This document shows, piece after piece, positions 15,979-25,921 of a DNA stretch of 50,201 bases. The DNA is from Dehalococcoidia bacterium UBA2160 (lineage in GTDB: Bacteria > Chloroflexota > Dehalococcoidia > Lucifugimonadales > UBA1123), in assembly GCA_002328865.1 (NCBI GenBank), contig DCWO01000082.1:1485-51685 (forward strand), read 5' to 3'. The translations under genes were made by a program, and so were the position numbers. Numbering within the stretch: position 1 is the stretch's first letter; the number at the start of each line of letters is the position of its first letter. The notes below the pieces were generated by a model. The model did no database searches and was not told the DNA's origin. It saw only the letters and a list, made by a program, of their open reading frames with translations.

Positions 15979-16325
15979 CCCCTGGTCACTCGCCTGCACG
16001 TGTGATCGCATGGCCCCCTGAAGTGCGCGCCGATTCGACACGTCGAATGCTCGTGCAGGTTCGAAGCCAGCACGGCAGTCAATCGTGACTAGACCGGGCG
16101 CAGGGGCGAAGCCCCGCCGGGGTGTGGGGTGTCCCCACAGACCCTTCGCGGGCGGGCGGGCACAAAACCAGTTGCATGACAAGACCGCGATACACCCTCG
16201 ACGCGACTCAGTTACCGCAGAGGAAGCAACTACAAGCCCAGCGATTCCCAGAGGGGCGAATGCGACGCGGTGGAACGCACGCTAGGCGAACTATGCAAGG
16301 GCTTCGAGGAAGGCGGCGAGCCGAA
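15979..16325. other. Intergenic region with a dispersed repeat copy
   Basis: About 350 bp between convergent genes with no supported gene. It contains copy A of a GC-rich repeat (16118-16161) whose relative lies at about 26776-26825. Confidence 0.5.
16118..16161 (+). repeat. Dispersed GC-rich palindromic repeat, copy A
   Basis: The core TGGGGTGTCCCCA (16125-16137) is followed by AGACCC and CGCGGGCGGG. The same order recurs on the minus strand near 26776-26825 with a few differences. The repeat lies just downstream of a gene, as extragenic palindromes often do. Confidence 0.6.
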
Positions 16326-16715
16326 TCAGAAGACCATGCTGGTGCGACGCAAAACAGAGTTGACCCGAGCGATCAACTCGCGTATCCCAAATGGCTTGAC
16401 GAGGTAATCGTCGGCGCCCAATTCGAGCCCCTTGATTATGTCCTGCTTGGCGGAGTACACCGTCAGCATTATCACAGGCACCTCGGACATGCGCCTCAAA
16501 CGCGCCAGCGTCTCCCAGCCGTCCATGATCGGCATCTTGACGTCCAAGATGATCAGGTCCGGAAGCGTCGCCTGGTATGCGTCCAGGCCTTGGGCGCCGT
16601 CGTAGGCGGCGTGGGTTGCGAAACCCTCTTTGCCGAGAACCCTGCTGACGATGTCACTGATAGCCTGGTCGTCCTCGATGACAAGAACGGTCGGATTTGG
16701 ATTGTCAGCGACCAA
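16326..16715 (-). CDS. Receiver-only response regulator
   Basis: A 129-residue CheY-like protein. The acidic pocket Glu14-Asp15-Asp16 (VIEDDQ), phospho-acceptor Asp58 (LIILDVKMPIMDG), the Thr in VIMLTVYS and the Lys in YLVKPFG are all present, so phosphorylation should work. It ends right after RELIARVNSVLRRTS, the helix that in OmpR/PhoB regulators leads into the DNA-binding domain. No such domain follows in any nearby frame. TTG 16715 with GAGG just upstream is preferred; GTG 16742 is an alternative. No sensor kinase is adjacent. It may work as a single-domain phospho-relay or be a shortened OmpR regulator. Confidence 0.85.
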   Translation of the reverse strand: MVADNPNPTVLVIEDDQAISDIVSRVLGKEGFATHAAYDGAQGLDAYQATLPDLIILDVKMPIMDGWETLARLRRMSEVPVIMLTVYSAKQDIIKGLELGADDYLVKPFGIRELIARVNSVLRRTSMVF

Positions 16716-17168
16716 TACAACCTCACGAATGCCAACTGCCACAGCCCAATTAAAGAATGGCGCGCCGGCTGCTCCGTCGACAGAGCATAGATCGCAGGCG
16801 CCCGAAATGGTCCACCCGCTTCTGCCCGTAACCCCCGACGCCGTCTCCTTCGCCCACTGCCACAGGTGCACCACTAAAAACGTGGACACATGACCGGACC
16901 GTAAAACATGAAAACGGGACCAATACTGGGCGCGGTGACGGCGGCAGCCGAAAACAAACGCCTGGTCGCCATCGTCGTCGGTCCGACCAGTGCCGAGATG
17001 TGTGCACATACAGCAGGCCCGCGGCGTCAGCCGATCTCGGATTTCATGCTACCATGTTGAGATTCCGAAGTACGCCGTTTACTGCTCGGTGTTTACGACA
17101 GGCGTAAGATGAGTGTTGGCAGTCCGTCATTGGGCGGCTGCCGTCCGTTGTGTAGGGAGGCGGCGCGA
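16716..17168. other. Intergenic region between divergent genes
   Basis: About 450 bp between the response regulator and the broken persulfide dioxygenase gene. Open frames extend through part of it on the minus strand but their translation has no recognisable protein pattern. No convincing promoter pair is identified. Confidence 0.4.
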
Positions 17169-18574
17169 TTGATTCTCAAACAGTATTACCTTGGATGCCT
17201 TGCGCACGCGTCGTATCTTGTCGGCGACGAAAAGACAGGGCACGCGGCGGTGATCGATCCTCAGCGAGATGTGGGTCAATACCTGGAGGACGCCCGGTCG
17301 CTGGGTCTCGAGATCCGGTACGCGTTCCTGACTCACTTCCACGCCGACTTCATCGCAGGTCATCTGGAGCTCAGAGACCTCGTTGGCGCCGAGATTCGGC
17401 TTGGAGGCCGTGCCGAGGCTGACTACGCCTTCGCGTCGATGCCAGATGGCGCGGACCTCGAGATGGGCTCAGTGCGGCTCCGCAGCCCCGAAACGCCCGG
17501 CACACTCCGGAGGGGATGTCCATCCTCGCGTACGACCTGGAAACGAGCTCAACGGCGCCGCATGCCGTCTTCACCGGCGACACGCTGTTCATTGGCGATG
17601 TCGGGCGTCCCGACCTGCTGGCATCGCTGGGGTGGACCGCAACGGATCTGGCCTCGATGCTGTATGATTCGCTGCACCTCAAACTGCTCACGCTGCCTGA
17701 CGAAACCCTTGTCTACCCCGCTCATGGCGCCGGGTCCGCGTGCGGAAGGAACCTGAGCACCGACAGGGTCTCCACAATAGGGATCCAACGCCAGTACAAC
17801 TACGCTCTGCAGCCGATGAGCAAAGAGTCGTTTGTCGACCTGGTGACTGCGGACCAGCCCGAGGCGCCGGCATACTTCGTGTACGACGCCCTGCTGAACC
17901 GGCAAGAGCGTCCGACACTAGACTCCGCTTTGGACGACGCGCTGAAACCTCTCACTTTGGATCGAGTTTTGGAGCTGATCGACTCCGGCGCCCAAGTCGT
18001 CGACGTACGCGAGTCTCCGGATTTCGCGGGCGCCCACCTAGCTGGCAGTCTGAACATCGGATTGAGCGGCAGCTACGCCAACTGGTGCGGGACGATCTTG
18101 AATCGAAACGAACCTATCGTGATCGTGGCCGAGCCAGGCGGAGAAAACGAAGCCGCCGTTCGCCTGGGCCGCATCGGTTTCGACCACGTCGCGGGCTACC
18201 TCGACGGAGGTATGCAAGCTCTGGCTTCGCGTTCCGACTTGCTGGGTCGGACGGAACGCGTAACGGCGGCGACGCTTGCCGAGCAACTCGAATCAGCAGA
18301 ACCTCCGTTGGTGCTCGACGTCCGGGCTGAGAGCGAATGGATGGACAACGCCATCGCGGGTTCTATGCTCATCCCGCTCAACCATCTCGCCGAGCGAATC
18401 GACGAGGCGCCCGAGGACAGATCTGTCGTCGTGCACTGCCGCACCGGATACCGCTCGTCGATAGCCGCCAGCATCCTACAGAAGCACGGGCGAAGCAGGG
18501 TCGCCGATTTGGTCGGCGGCATCGCGGCCTGGGAAGCATCGAAGCTGGAGACTGTGAGCGCCGCGAATTCGTAG
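17169..18574 (+). pseudogene. Persulfide dioxygenase-rhodanese fusion, disrupted by one frameshift
   Basis: The intact product would be about 468 residues: a metallo-beta-lactamase (ETHE1-like persulfide dioxygenase) domain plus two rhodanese domains. The start is TTG 17169 with GGGAGG at 17155-17160. The first frame carries THFHADFIAGH and runs to ETPG, then goes out of frame. The rest resumes from 17516 (SILAYDL, FTGDTLFIGDVGRPDLL). Adding one C after 17501 restores GHTPEG, a family motif containing a metal-ligand His. The first rhodanese domain lacks an active-site Cys (YANWCG is off-position). The second has HCRTGYRS. It normally oxidises glutathione or other persulfides to sulfite. Either a recent inactivating deletion or a sequencing error. 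Confidence 0.85.
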
Positions 18575-18614
18575 AGTGCGTGTCGCGGGAGCGGTCGCGC
18601 TCCCACGCTGGCGA

Positions 18615-18643
18615 TTGACAGCATGGCCGAGCGGTCATATAGT
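18615..18643 (+). promoter_or_regulatory. Strong promoter of the acyl-CoA carboxylase operon
   Basis: A perfect -35 TTGACA (18615-18620), 17-bp spacer and TATAGT (18638-18643). The leader before ATG 18776 would be about 125 nt. Confidence 0.75.
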
Positions 18644-18775
18644 CTTTGCTAGCCGAAAACGGGCGCTTTCGAACGCGCCTGAGGCCATCGGCGATATTCC
18701 GACCGCATCGGTCGGAGGCGGACGCTGTAGCATGCGCGACCGTCTGATTCACCTACAATCAAGTCAGGTAGATAT

Positions 18776-21700
18776 ATGAACTTCACATCGTTGCTCGTCG
18801 CGAATCGCGGTGAGATCGCTATCCGTATCATTCGGGCCGCGGCGAGTCTTGGCCTGCGCACTGTTGCCATCTACTCGGAAGACGACGCCGCCTCTCTCCA
18901 CACCCGCATGGCGGATGAAGCGCGCCCGTTAAATGGGGCAGGCATTCCGCCTTACCTCGACACCGATGGACTCATCCAGGTCGCGAAAGACGCGGGCTGC
19001 GACGCAGTCCATCCCGGGTACGGATTCCTCGCGGAAAGCGCGGAGTTTGCACTTCGCTGCGGAGAGGAAGGGATCACTTACGTCGGACCGAGCGTGGAGA
19101 ATCTTGATCTTTTCGGAGACAAAGGCCGAGCGCGCACGGCGGCCGAGGCTGCGGATGTCCCGATCATGAAAGGCATTGACGGGCCTGTATCGGTCGAAGA
19201 AGCGCATGAGTTCTTCGCTTCGCTTGGCGCGGGCGGCGCGATGATGATCAAAGCGATCGCCGGCGGGGGTGGACGAGGGACGCGGGTTGTAACGAGCGCG
19301 GACGAGATCGATCGTTCCTACAGACGCGCCCATTCCGAGGCCACGAGAAGTTTCGGAAACGGCGATCTATACGTGGAGGAGCTGGTCCAGAAGGCCCGCC
19401 ATGTCGAGGTTCAGATACTTGGCGACACAGGCGGGGAAATCGTGCACCTGGGCGAGCGCGAGTGCACCATCCAGAGGCGGCACCAAAAAGTCGTTGAAAT
19501 AGCGCCTGCACCCAACCTGTCTGAAGAACTGCGCACGAGCATCATCGACTCGGCGCTCCGTCTGGCGAAGAGCGTCGGTTACACGAACCTCGGCACGTTC
19601 GAGTTTCTGGTCTACACGGATGCAGCCAGTGGCGACGGCGCCTTTGCGTTTATCGAAGCCAACGCGCGCCTCCAGGTGGAGCACACCGTGACCGAGGAAG
19701 TCACCGGTGTGGACATCGTGCAGTCGCAGATTCGCCTTGCGGCGGGAGAGTCGATTGCAGACCTCGGACTCGACCAGCCGGGAATCGCCACACCACGAGG
19801 CTACGCCATCCAGGTTCGAGTCAACATGGAGACCTTTGGCGAAGACGGCACAGTCAAGCCATCCAGCGGCACGTTGACTGCGTACGAGGCGCCGGGCGGG
19901 CCAGGCATCCGCACAGACGGCTTCTGTTACGCGGGTTACAAGACGAACCAGTCCTACGACTCTTTGCTGGCCAAGGTGATTGGTCATTCGCCCTCGTCGA
20001 AGCTGTCCGACGCCATCGCGCGTACATCACGGGCGTTGAGCGAGTTTCGGATAGCCGGTGTCGAGACCAACATCCCGTTCCTGCAAAACGTTTTGAGTCA
20101 TCCGGATTTCGCCGGAGGGCAGGTATACACTCGGTTTGTTGACGACCATATGGGCGAGCTCATTCCCACTCAGGATCGAATGCAGCAAAAACGGTTCATG
20201 GAATCGGCCAACGCGGCAATCGAACCTGCTCAACCTGCGGCAAGCGCGGCGCGTGCGGCCACAGGGTTGGCCGGCGCCAACATCGACAGCCGCGACCCGC
20301 TGGCTCTGTTTAATTACGACCAGCAGGTCAAAGCTGCCCAACCCACGGCCGAAGCGGAATCTGAGGCTGGGTCCTCCGATTTGGAAGGCCCCAGCGGATC
20401 GGTCGGCATGCCTGCGCCAATTCAGGGCACCGTCTTGAGCATCGACGTGAGCGAAGGTGACGAGGTGCATGAGAAGGACCAGCTAGTGGTTATGGAAGCA
20501 ATGAAAATGGAGCATGTCATCAGCGCCGACCGCGATGGGATTGTTCAACGCATTGCGGTTGCCGTTGGCGAGACCATCAGGCAGGGCTTCCCGTTGGTCT
20601 TCATCCAGGAAGCAGAGGTTAGCGAAGTCGAAGCTGCCGCGGTCGAAGTCATCGACCCGGACCACATTCGCGGCGACCTTGAGGAGTTGAATCATCGGCA
20701 CTCCTATCAACTCGACGAGAATCGACCTGAGGCCGTGGCACGCCGCAGAAAATGGAACCATAGGACCGCTCGTGAGAACATTGCAGACCTGTGCGACGCC
20801 GACACGTTCATGGAGTTCGGGCCTCTGGCGCACGCGGCGCAATGGTCCGGTCACGATCAAGAGTGGCTTCGCACAAACACTCCCGCCGACGGACTCATCT
20901 GCGGCCTTGGCACCGTAAACGGCGACATCTTCGATGACCAGGATTCGCGTGTTCTGGCAATCTCATACGACTACTCCGTGTTGGCAGGCACTCAAGGCGG
21001 CAAAGGCCACTACAAGCAAGACCGAGTGTACGAGCTGGCGCATCGTTTCAGGCTGCCCGTGGTCCTTTTCTCCGAAGGGGGCGGCGGCCGGCCGGGCGGC
21101 GGGACTTTTGGAGCCAGCGGGACCGGAGGCGGAGGCGGCGTGGGCGTGAGCACAACGACGTTTACCACCTGGTCCCAATTAAGCGGCCTTGTGCCCATGG
21201 TGGGGATTACAAACGGTCGTTGTTTCGCCGGAAACACGGCCCTGTTGGCATGCTGCGACGTGATCATCGCCACCGAGGGTTCCACGGTCGCCATGGGAGG
21301 GCCCGCGATGATCGAGGGCGGCGGCCTGGGCATCTACACACCGGAAGAAGTGGGGCCCATGTCGTTCCAGGTCCCCAACGGGGTAATCGACATCCTGGTG
21401 AAGGACGAGGAGGAAGCCGTTGAGATCGGCAAGAAATACCTCTCATACTTCCAAGGCTCTGTCAATGAATGGGAAGCGCACGACCAGCGGCCGTTGCGCC
21501 ACGTCATCCCGGAAAACCGGGTTCGCATGTACGACATGCGCGAAATCATCGAGACCATGGCTGACAAGGACTCGGTCTTGGAAATCCGCAAAGACTTCGG
21601 GATCGGCATGATCACATCCTTCATCCGAATTGAGGGGCACCCCATGGGGGTGATCGCCAATAACCCGGCCCATTTGGCGGGCGCAATCGACAGTGACGGC

Positions 21701-22243
21701 GCCGACAAAGGCGCCCGCTTCTTGCAGCTCTGCGATGCCTTTGACATACCCGTAATCACCCTGATGGACTGCCCAGGAATCATGGTCGGTCCGGATGTGG
21801 AGGCAACGGCGTTGGTCCGCCACTGCGCGCGGCTATTCAACGCTGGAGCCAACGTCACGACTCCCATGTTCGGAGTGGTGGTCCGAAAAGCTTACGGGCT
21901 TGGCGGTCAGGCGATGTGCGGCGGCGGCTCTCTGGTGCCTTTCTTTACGGTAGCCTGGCCTACCGCGGAGTTCGCGGGAATGAATATCGAGGGCGGGGTC
22001 AAGCTAGGATACCGCAGGGAGTTCGCCGCGATCGAAGACCCACAGGAGCGCCTGAAAACGTACGACGACATGGTTGCACGGGGTTACGAGCGGGCCAGGG
22101 CGGTGAACGCGGTGAGCAGCTTCGGCATCGACGACGTCATCGATCCGTCCGAAACTCGGCGATGGATAGTCGCCGGGTTGCGCAGCCTGCCGCCGCTGCC
22201 GCCGCGCACGGGCAAGAAACACCCATACATCGACACCTGGTAG
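18776..22243 (+). CDS. Single-chain biotin-dependent acyl-CoA carboxylase (BC-BCCP-CT)
   Basis: An 1155-residue polypeptide carrying all carboxylase parts. Residues 1-450 are biotin carboxylase (LLVANRGEIAIRI; ATP loop AGGGGRGTR; FIEANARLQVEHTVTE). A variable linker follows. Residues about 540-615 are the biotin carrier with EAMKMEH (biotinyl Lys577). Residues about 640-1155 are the carboxyltransferase (RRKWNHRTARENIADL; GGGGVGVSTTTF; MDCPGIMVGPD). Single-chain enzymes with this order, such as the mycobacterial long-chain acyl-CoA carboxylase, act on several acyl-CoAs; substrate cannot be read here. It leads an operon with two CoA-transferases. The exact acyl substrate is inference. Confidence 0.93.
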   Translation: MNFTSLLVANRGEIAIRIIRAAASLGLRTVAIYSEDDAASLHTRMADEARPLNGAGIPPYLDTDGLIQVAKDAGCDAVHPGYGFLAESAEFALRCGEEGITYVGPSVENLDLFGDKGRARTAAEAADVPIMKGIDGPVSVEEAHEFFASLGAGGAMMIKAIAGGGGRGTRVVTSADEIDRSYRRAHSEATRSFGNGDLYVEELVQKARHVEVQILGDTGGEIVHLGERECTIQRRHQKVVEIAPAPNLSEELRTSIIDSALRLAKSVGYTNLGTFEFLVYTDAASGDGAFAFIEANARLQVEHTVTEEVTGVDIVQSQIRLAAGESIADLGLDQPGIATPRGYAIQVRVNMETFGEDGTVKPSSGTLTAYEAPGGPGIRTDGFCYAGYKTNQSYDSLLAKVIGHSPSSKLSDAIARTSRALSEFRIAGVETNIPFLQNVLSHPDFAGGQVYTRFVDDHMGELIPTQDRMQQKRFMESANAAIEPAQPAASAARAATGLAGANIDSRDPLALFNYDQQVKAAQPTAEAESEAGSSDLEGPSGSVGMPAPIQGTVLSIDVSEGDEVHEKDQLVVMEAMKMEHVISADRDGIVQRIAVAVGETIRQGFPLVFIQEAEVSEVEAAAVEVIDPDHIRGDLEELNHRHSYQLDENRPEAVARRRKWNHRTARENIADLCDADTFMEFGPLAHAAQWSGHDQEWLRTNTPADGLICGLGTVNGDIFDDQDSRVLAISYDYSVLAGTQGGKGHYKQDRVYELAHRFRLPVVLFSEGGGGRPGGGTFGASGTGGGGGVGVSTTTFTTWSQLSGLVPMVGITNGRCFAGNTALLACCDVIIATEGSTVAMGGPAMIEGGGLGIYTPEEVGPMSFQVPNGVIDILVKDEEEAVEIGKKYLSYFQGSVNEWEAHDQRPLRHVIPENRVRMYDMREIIETMADKDSVLEIRKDFGIGMITSFIRIEGHPMGVIANNPAHLAGAIDSDGADKGARFLQLCDAFDIPVITLMDCPGIMVGPDVEATALVRHCARLFNAGANVTTPMFGVVVRKAYGLGGQAMCGGGSLVPFFTVAWPTAEFAGMNIEGGVKLGYRREFAAIEDPQERLKTYDDMVARGYERARAVNAVSSFGIDDVIDPSETRRWIVAGLRSLPPLPPRTGKKHPYIDTW

Positions 22244-22300
22244 TGCACGGCGCTTCTCGTGCGCTGTACGCCGATTCCATATGAGGAGCAGAGTCTAACT

Positions 22301-23587
22301 TTGAGCCAAGAACTGCCGAGTACGAACAGCCCCCGGGCGCTGGAGGGAGTCCGCGTCTTGGACATCTCGGGTCCGGCGGGCTTCTACTGCACCAAGCTCA
22401 TGGCCGATTTGGGCGCGGACGTCGTTCGCGTCGATCCGCCCGAGAGCGACCCCGATCATTCACCCGGACCGTTCTTCGGAGACGAGCCGGACGAGAACCA
22501 GAGCCTCTACCGCTGGCACTTTCACGCGAACAAACGCAGCGTCGCCCTGGACATTTCGAGCGCGCCCGATCGCGAGGTGTTCGATTCGCTGTTGGCCGCG
22601 GCGGACGTCTTGGTCGATACGCTTCGCCCGTCCGAGGCGCAGAGACTCGATCTGGACGCGCAAACCTTGCGAGAGAGCCACCCTGCGTTGGTCCATACGA
22701 CTATAACGGGATTTGGAACCGTGGGGCCATACGTCGATTACAAGGCGACCGACATCGTGGCCCAGGCGATGGGCGGTTTAATGGCGCTCACCGGCTACCC
22801 CGAAGACCCGCCCAACCAGGTCGGAGGCGAGCAAGCCTACCACGTCGCCTCGTTGCACGCGGCTGTCGGCACCCTCATGGCGCTCCTGAGCCGCGATCTC
22901 GACGGCAAAGGCGCCGACGTGCAGATCGCGCTCCAAGACTCGATCTCGATGGCAACGCTACAAACCGCCAACTTCAATGCTTACACCTGGCTCGGGGTGC
23001 TTCGACACCGAACTGGTTTGAACCACGCATTCAGCTCACAGTCCAAACCAACGACGGCGCGGACATACCCACCGACGTTGTACCAGTGCCTGGACGGTTG
23101 GATCGCATACGCGCAGCATGCCGACCCACCGCTCGCATGGCAGCATTTCGTGGAATGGCTCGCGGAATTCGGCGCGGAACAAGAGCTTGCAGACCCGAGG
23201 TTCGAAGACCTTGAGTACCGGCGAGAAAGACAGTGGCGAATCGACATAGTCCTGACTGAATTCGCCGCTCAGCACACGGCTCAAGAGTTGTACCATTCGG
23301 CACAGCGCTACATGCTGTTGTGCTCACCGGTCCAGAATGTAGAGGACCTGACGAAAGACGAGCAACTTCGCGACCGCGAGTTCTTCGTCGATGTGGAGCA
23401 TCCTGAATTGGACAGATCGTTCAAATACCCCGGAGCACCGTACAAGCTGTCGGAGACCCCGTGGCAACTGCGAAGGCGAGCTCCTCTGGTAGGCGAACAC
23501 AGCCGGGAAGTCCTTGGCGACTGGCTCGGGTTATCGGACGCGCAGGCGGAAGCTATGTTGGCACAGGGGGAATCAGGGAATGACTAA
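22301..23587 (+). CDS. CaiB/BaiF family type III CoA-transferase
   Basis: A 428-residue enzyme from TTG 22301, which follows GAGGAG (22283-22288); a GTG at 22259 has no ribosome site. The family pattern is clear: ALEGVRVLDISGPAGFYCTKLMADLGADVVRV at the start (shown in part), VHTTITGFGTVGPYVDYKATD, and the C-terminal VGEHSREVLGDWLGL. These enzymes move CoA between carboxylic acids through an aspartyl-CoA intermediate. It starts 57 bp after the carboxylase stop and its end overlaps the next CoA-transferase by 8 bases. The position suggests CoA activation of the carboxylase substrate or product. Confidence 0.9.
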   Translation: MSQELPSTNSPRALEGVRVLDISGPAGFYCTKLMADLGADVVRVDPPESDPDHSPGPFFGDEPDENQSLYRWHFHANKRSVALDISSAPDREVFDSLLAAADVLVDTLRPSEAQRLDLDAQTLRESHPALVHTTITGFGTVGPYVDYKATDIVAQAMGGLMALTGYPEDPPNQVGGEQAYHVASLHAAVGTLMALLSRDLDGKGADVQIALQDSISMATLQTANFNAYTWLGVLRHRTGLNHAFSSQSKPTTARTYPPTLYQCLDGWIAYAQHADPPLAWQHFVEWLAEFGAEQELADPRFEDLEYRRERQWRIDIVLTEFAAQHTAQELYHSAQRYMLLCSPVQNVEDLTKDEQLRDREFFVDVEHPELDRSFKYPGAPYKLSETPWQLRRRAPLVGEHSREVLGDWLGLSDAQAEAMLAQGESGND

Positions 23588-24806
23588 CGGATCTACGAAC
23601 CTTCCGCTCAGAGGCATTCGCGTCGCGGATTTCTCCTGGATGATAGCCGGTCCGTTAACGACGCGAGTCATGGCCAACTACGGAGCGGAGGTAATCCGCA
23701 TCGAGTCGGCGGCGCGCTACGACACCATTCGGACCGGCGGGCCGCGTCCCGAGGGCAACACGAGCCCGAACACCGCCGGAGTGTTCAACGACTGCAACAC
23801 CTCCAAGCTCAGCTTGGCCCTCGATTTGGGATCGCCCGAGGGGCTCGATGTTGCGAAAGACATCGTGGCAGTGAGCGACGTCGTGACGAACTCCTTTCGC
23901 GGAGATCGTATGGGCCGTTGGGGAATGGCCTACGAGGACCTGGTCAAAATCAAACCTGACATCATCATGCTTAGCATGCCGATGATGGGGACAACGGGCG
24001 TCCACCAACGATACGGCGGCAACGGCATCAACATCATCGCCGGCGCGGGCATCAGCAGCATCACCGGGTTCCCCGAGAGGGCGCCCGTGGGAACGGGCTC
24101 GCTCTACCCGGACTTCGCCGGCAATCCGAACCACGCCGGATTGGCGGTGCTGGCCGCTCTGCGGCACCGCAATCGGACAGGCAAAGGCCAGTTCATCGAC
24201 CTGGCACAATACGAATCCACGATCGCGTTGCTGGGGACCAGTGTGCTTCAATACACGGCCGGCGGCGCCCTCCCGCCACGTCCAGGCAACCGATCCAATT
24301 TCGCCGCTCCACAAGGCGTGTACAGGTGCGCAGGAGATGACCGCTGGTGCGCCATAGCGGTGGAAACCGAAGACGAATGGCAAGGGCTGGTCCGTGCGAT
24401 GGGAGATCCGGAGTGGGCGCATGAGAATCGCTTTCAAACCGTCACGGGGCGTAGGAAGCACCATGACGACCTCGACCGGTTGATCGAAGACTGGACCAGC
24501 GTCCGAGAGCCCTACGACGTTATGAATACGCTGCAGGCGCAAGGGGCGCCTGCCGGAGTGGTGCAGGATTCCGACGATCTGCTTAACAACGATGAAGCGT
24601 ATCGAGAGCGACATGTTCTTGTAATGGACCACCCGGAGACCGAACCGATGACGACTCACGGCGAACCGATCATGATGTCGGGATTGGAGCCCGTCGTCGG
24701 ACGAGCTCCACTCATGGGCGAGCACACCGAGTACGTCCTCAAGGAGCTCCTCGCCGTGGACGAAACCGACGTCGATCAACTCTACGTCGACGGCGTGCTA
24801 CGGTAG
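23580..24806 (+). CDS. CaiB/BaiF family type III CoA-transferase
   Basis: A 408-residue paralogue of the preceding gene, starting at ATG 23580 and overlapping its stop by eight bases. Features include PLRGIRVADFSWMIAGPLTT, YGAEVIRIESAAR, MLSMPMMGTTGVHQRYGGNG and the terminal PLMGEHTEYVLKELL. Two adjacent, overlapping members are consistent with a heteromeric CoA-transferase, as known for benzylsuccinate CoA-transferase (BbsEF), though separate homodimers are possible. It belongs to the same transcription unit as the carboxylase and the following cyclodeaminase-family gene. Confidence 0.9.
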   Translation: MTNGSTNLPLRGIRVADFSWMIAGPLTTRVMANYGAEVIRIESAARYDTIRTGGPRPEGNTSPNTAGVFNDCNTSKLSLALDLGSPEGLDVAKDIVAVSDVVTNSFRGDRMGRWGMAYEDLVKIKPDIIMLSMPMMGTTGVHQRYGGNGINIIAGAGISSITGFPERAPVGTGSLYPDFAGNPNHAGLAVLAALRHRNRTGKGQFIDLAQYESTIALLGTSVLQYTAGGALPPRPGNRSNFAAPQGVYRCAGDDRWCAIAVETEDEWQGLVRAMGDPEWAHENRFQTVTGRRKHHDDLDRLIEDWTSVREPYDVMNTLQAQGAPAGVVQDSDDLLNNDEAYRERHVLVMDHPETEPMTTHGEPIMMSGLEPVVGRAPLMGEHTEYVLKELLAVDETDVDQLYVDGVLR

Positions 24807-24851
24807 AGATGTTCGTAGACCCATTTGCAACTAGCCAGTAAGGGGGCCAAG

Positions 24852-25838
24852 ATGGCACTGCTACTCGACAGAGAAACGATTCGTGGACTTGTGGACATGG
24901 AGGGCGCCGTCGGCATCATAGAGCAGGCTTTCGCGGAACTTGCCGAAGGCACGTCCATCATGCCGCAGCGCACCGCGGAAACCGACGCGGAACACAACGG
25001 GTGGTACGCATTCATGCCTGCCCAGCTAAAGAACATGGGCGCACTGGGAATCAAGGCTGTGACCGTTTACAAAGACAATCCGTCGAAGCACGACCTCCCC
25101 AGCACCTTGGCCACCATCGTGCTGCTGGACGGTGAGACTGGGCAAGCGCTGTCGGTCATGGACGGCGGATACCTCACGGCTGTGCGCACCGGCGCGGTGA
25201 CCGGCCTGGCCACGAAACACCTGGCGCGTGCCGACGCGACCGTGGCAGGCGTGCTTGGCGCCGGAGTCCAGGCCCGCGCTCAGTTGCAAGGGATGTCCGT
25301 CGCTCGCAAGCTCGAGCGCATCCTGTGCTACTCTCAGGATCCGCCTGATGCACAACAGGCTTTCGCTGGCGAGATGTCCGAACTGCTGGGCGTTCCCGTT
25401 GAAGTGGCGGAAAGCGGCCGCGCGGTGATCGAAGGCGCAGACATTTTGTCTCTGGCGACCACTGCCGCTACGCCGATCCTCGACGGCGACTGGATCAGGG
25501 AAGGCACGCACATCAACGCCATCGGCTCTCACGCGCCCGGGGTTCGAGAGTTGGACACTCGAAGCGTGGTCAGGTCGAAGATCGTGTGCGATCAACTGGC
25601 AGCCTGCCTAGCCGAGGCCGGCGACATACAGATCCCCATCGAGGAAGGCGCTCTCTCCGCTGACGACCTATACGGCGAACTCGGCGAACTAGTCACGGGT
25701 CGTAAGAAAGGACGGGAGAACGATCAGGAAATAACCCTGTTCAAGAGCGTCGGACTCTCGATCCAAGACATCTCGATAGCCTCATTCGTGTACCACCAAG
25801 CCGTGGAAAAAGGCGTCGGAACCGAGTTCAATTTCTAG
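24852..25838 (+). CDS. Ornithine cyclodeaminase/mu-crystallin family dehydrogenase
   Basis: A 328-residue NAD(P)-binding enzyme; ATG 24852 follows AAGGGGG. The Rossmann loop is VAGVLGAGVQARAQLQGM (about residues 130-148). Family signatures include MPQRTAE near residue 37, IKAVTVYKDNP, LDGETGQALSVMDGGYLTAVRTGA and NAIGSHAPGVRELD. Members include ornithine cyclodeaminase, alanine dehydrogenases and imine reductases such as ketimine reductase. It ends the acyl-CoA carboxylase operon, so an amino or imino acid feeding that pathway is a reasonable guess, but the substrate is not deducible. Confidence 0.9.
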   Translation: MALLLDRETIRGLVDMEGAVGIIEQAFAELAEGTSIMPQRTAETDAEHNGWYAFMPAQLKNMGALGIKAVTVYKDNPSKHDLPSTLATIVLLDGETGQALSVMDGGYLTAVRTGAVTGLATKHLARADATVAGVLGAGVQARAQLQGMSVARKLERILCYSQDPPDAQQAFAGEMSELLGVPVEVAESGRAVIEGADILSLATTAATPILDGDWIREGTHINAIGSHAPGVRELDTRSVVRSKIVCDQLAACLAEAGDIQIPIEEGALSADDLYGELGELVTGRKKGRENDQEITLFKSVGLSIQDISIASFVYHQAVEKGVGTEFNF

Positions 25839-25867
25839 TCGCGGCCTTTGATTCGGCAGTATTGCCT

Positions 25868-25900
25868 GGGGCGAGCGATCTGACCGGCTTGCTCGCCCTG
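25868..25900. terminator. Hairpin between convergent genes, possible terminator
   Basis: GGGCGAGC (25869-25876) pairs perfectly with GCTCGCCC (25891-25898). No U-run follows on either strand, so termination is likely but not canonical. Confidence 0.4.
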
Positions 25901-25921
25901 GTGACGCCGAAGGGAGCTACC

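Noticed and set aside
23655..24779. 374-codon minus-strand frame
   Set aside because: It is antisense to a CoA-transferase, and its translation shows no protein family pattern.
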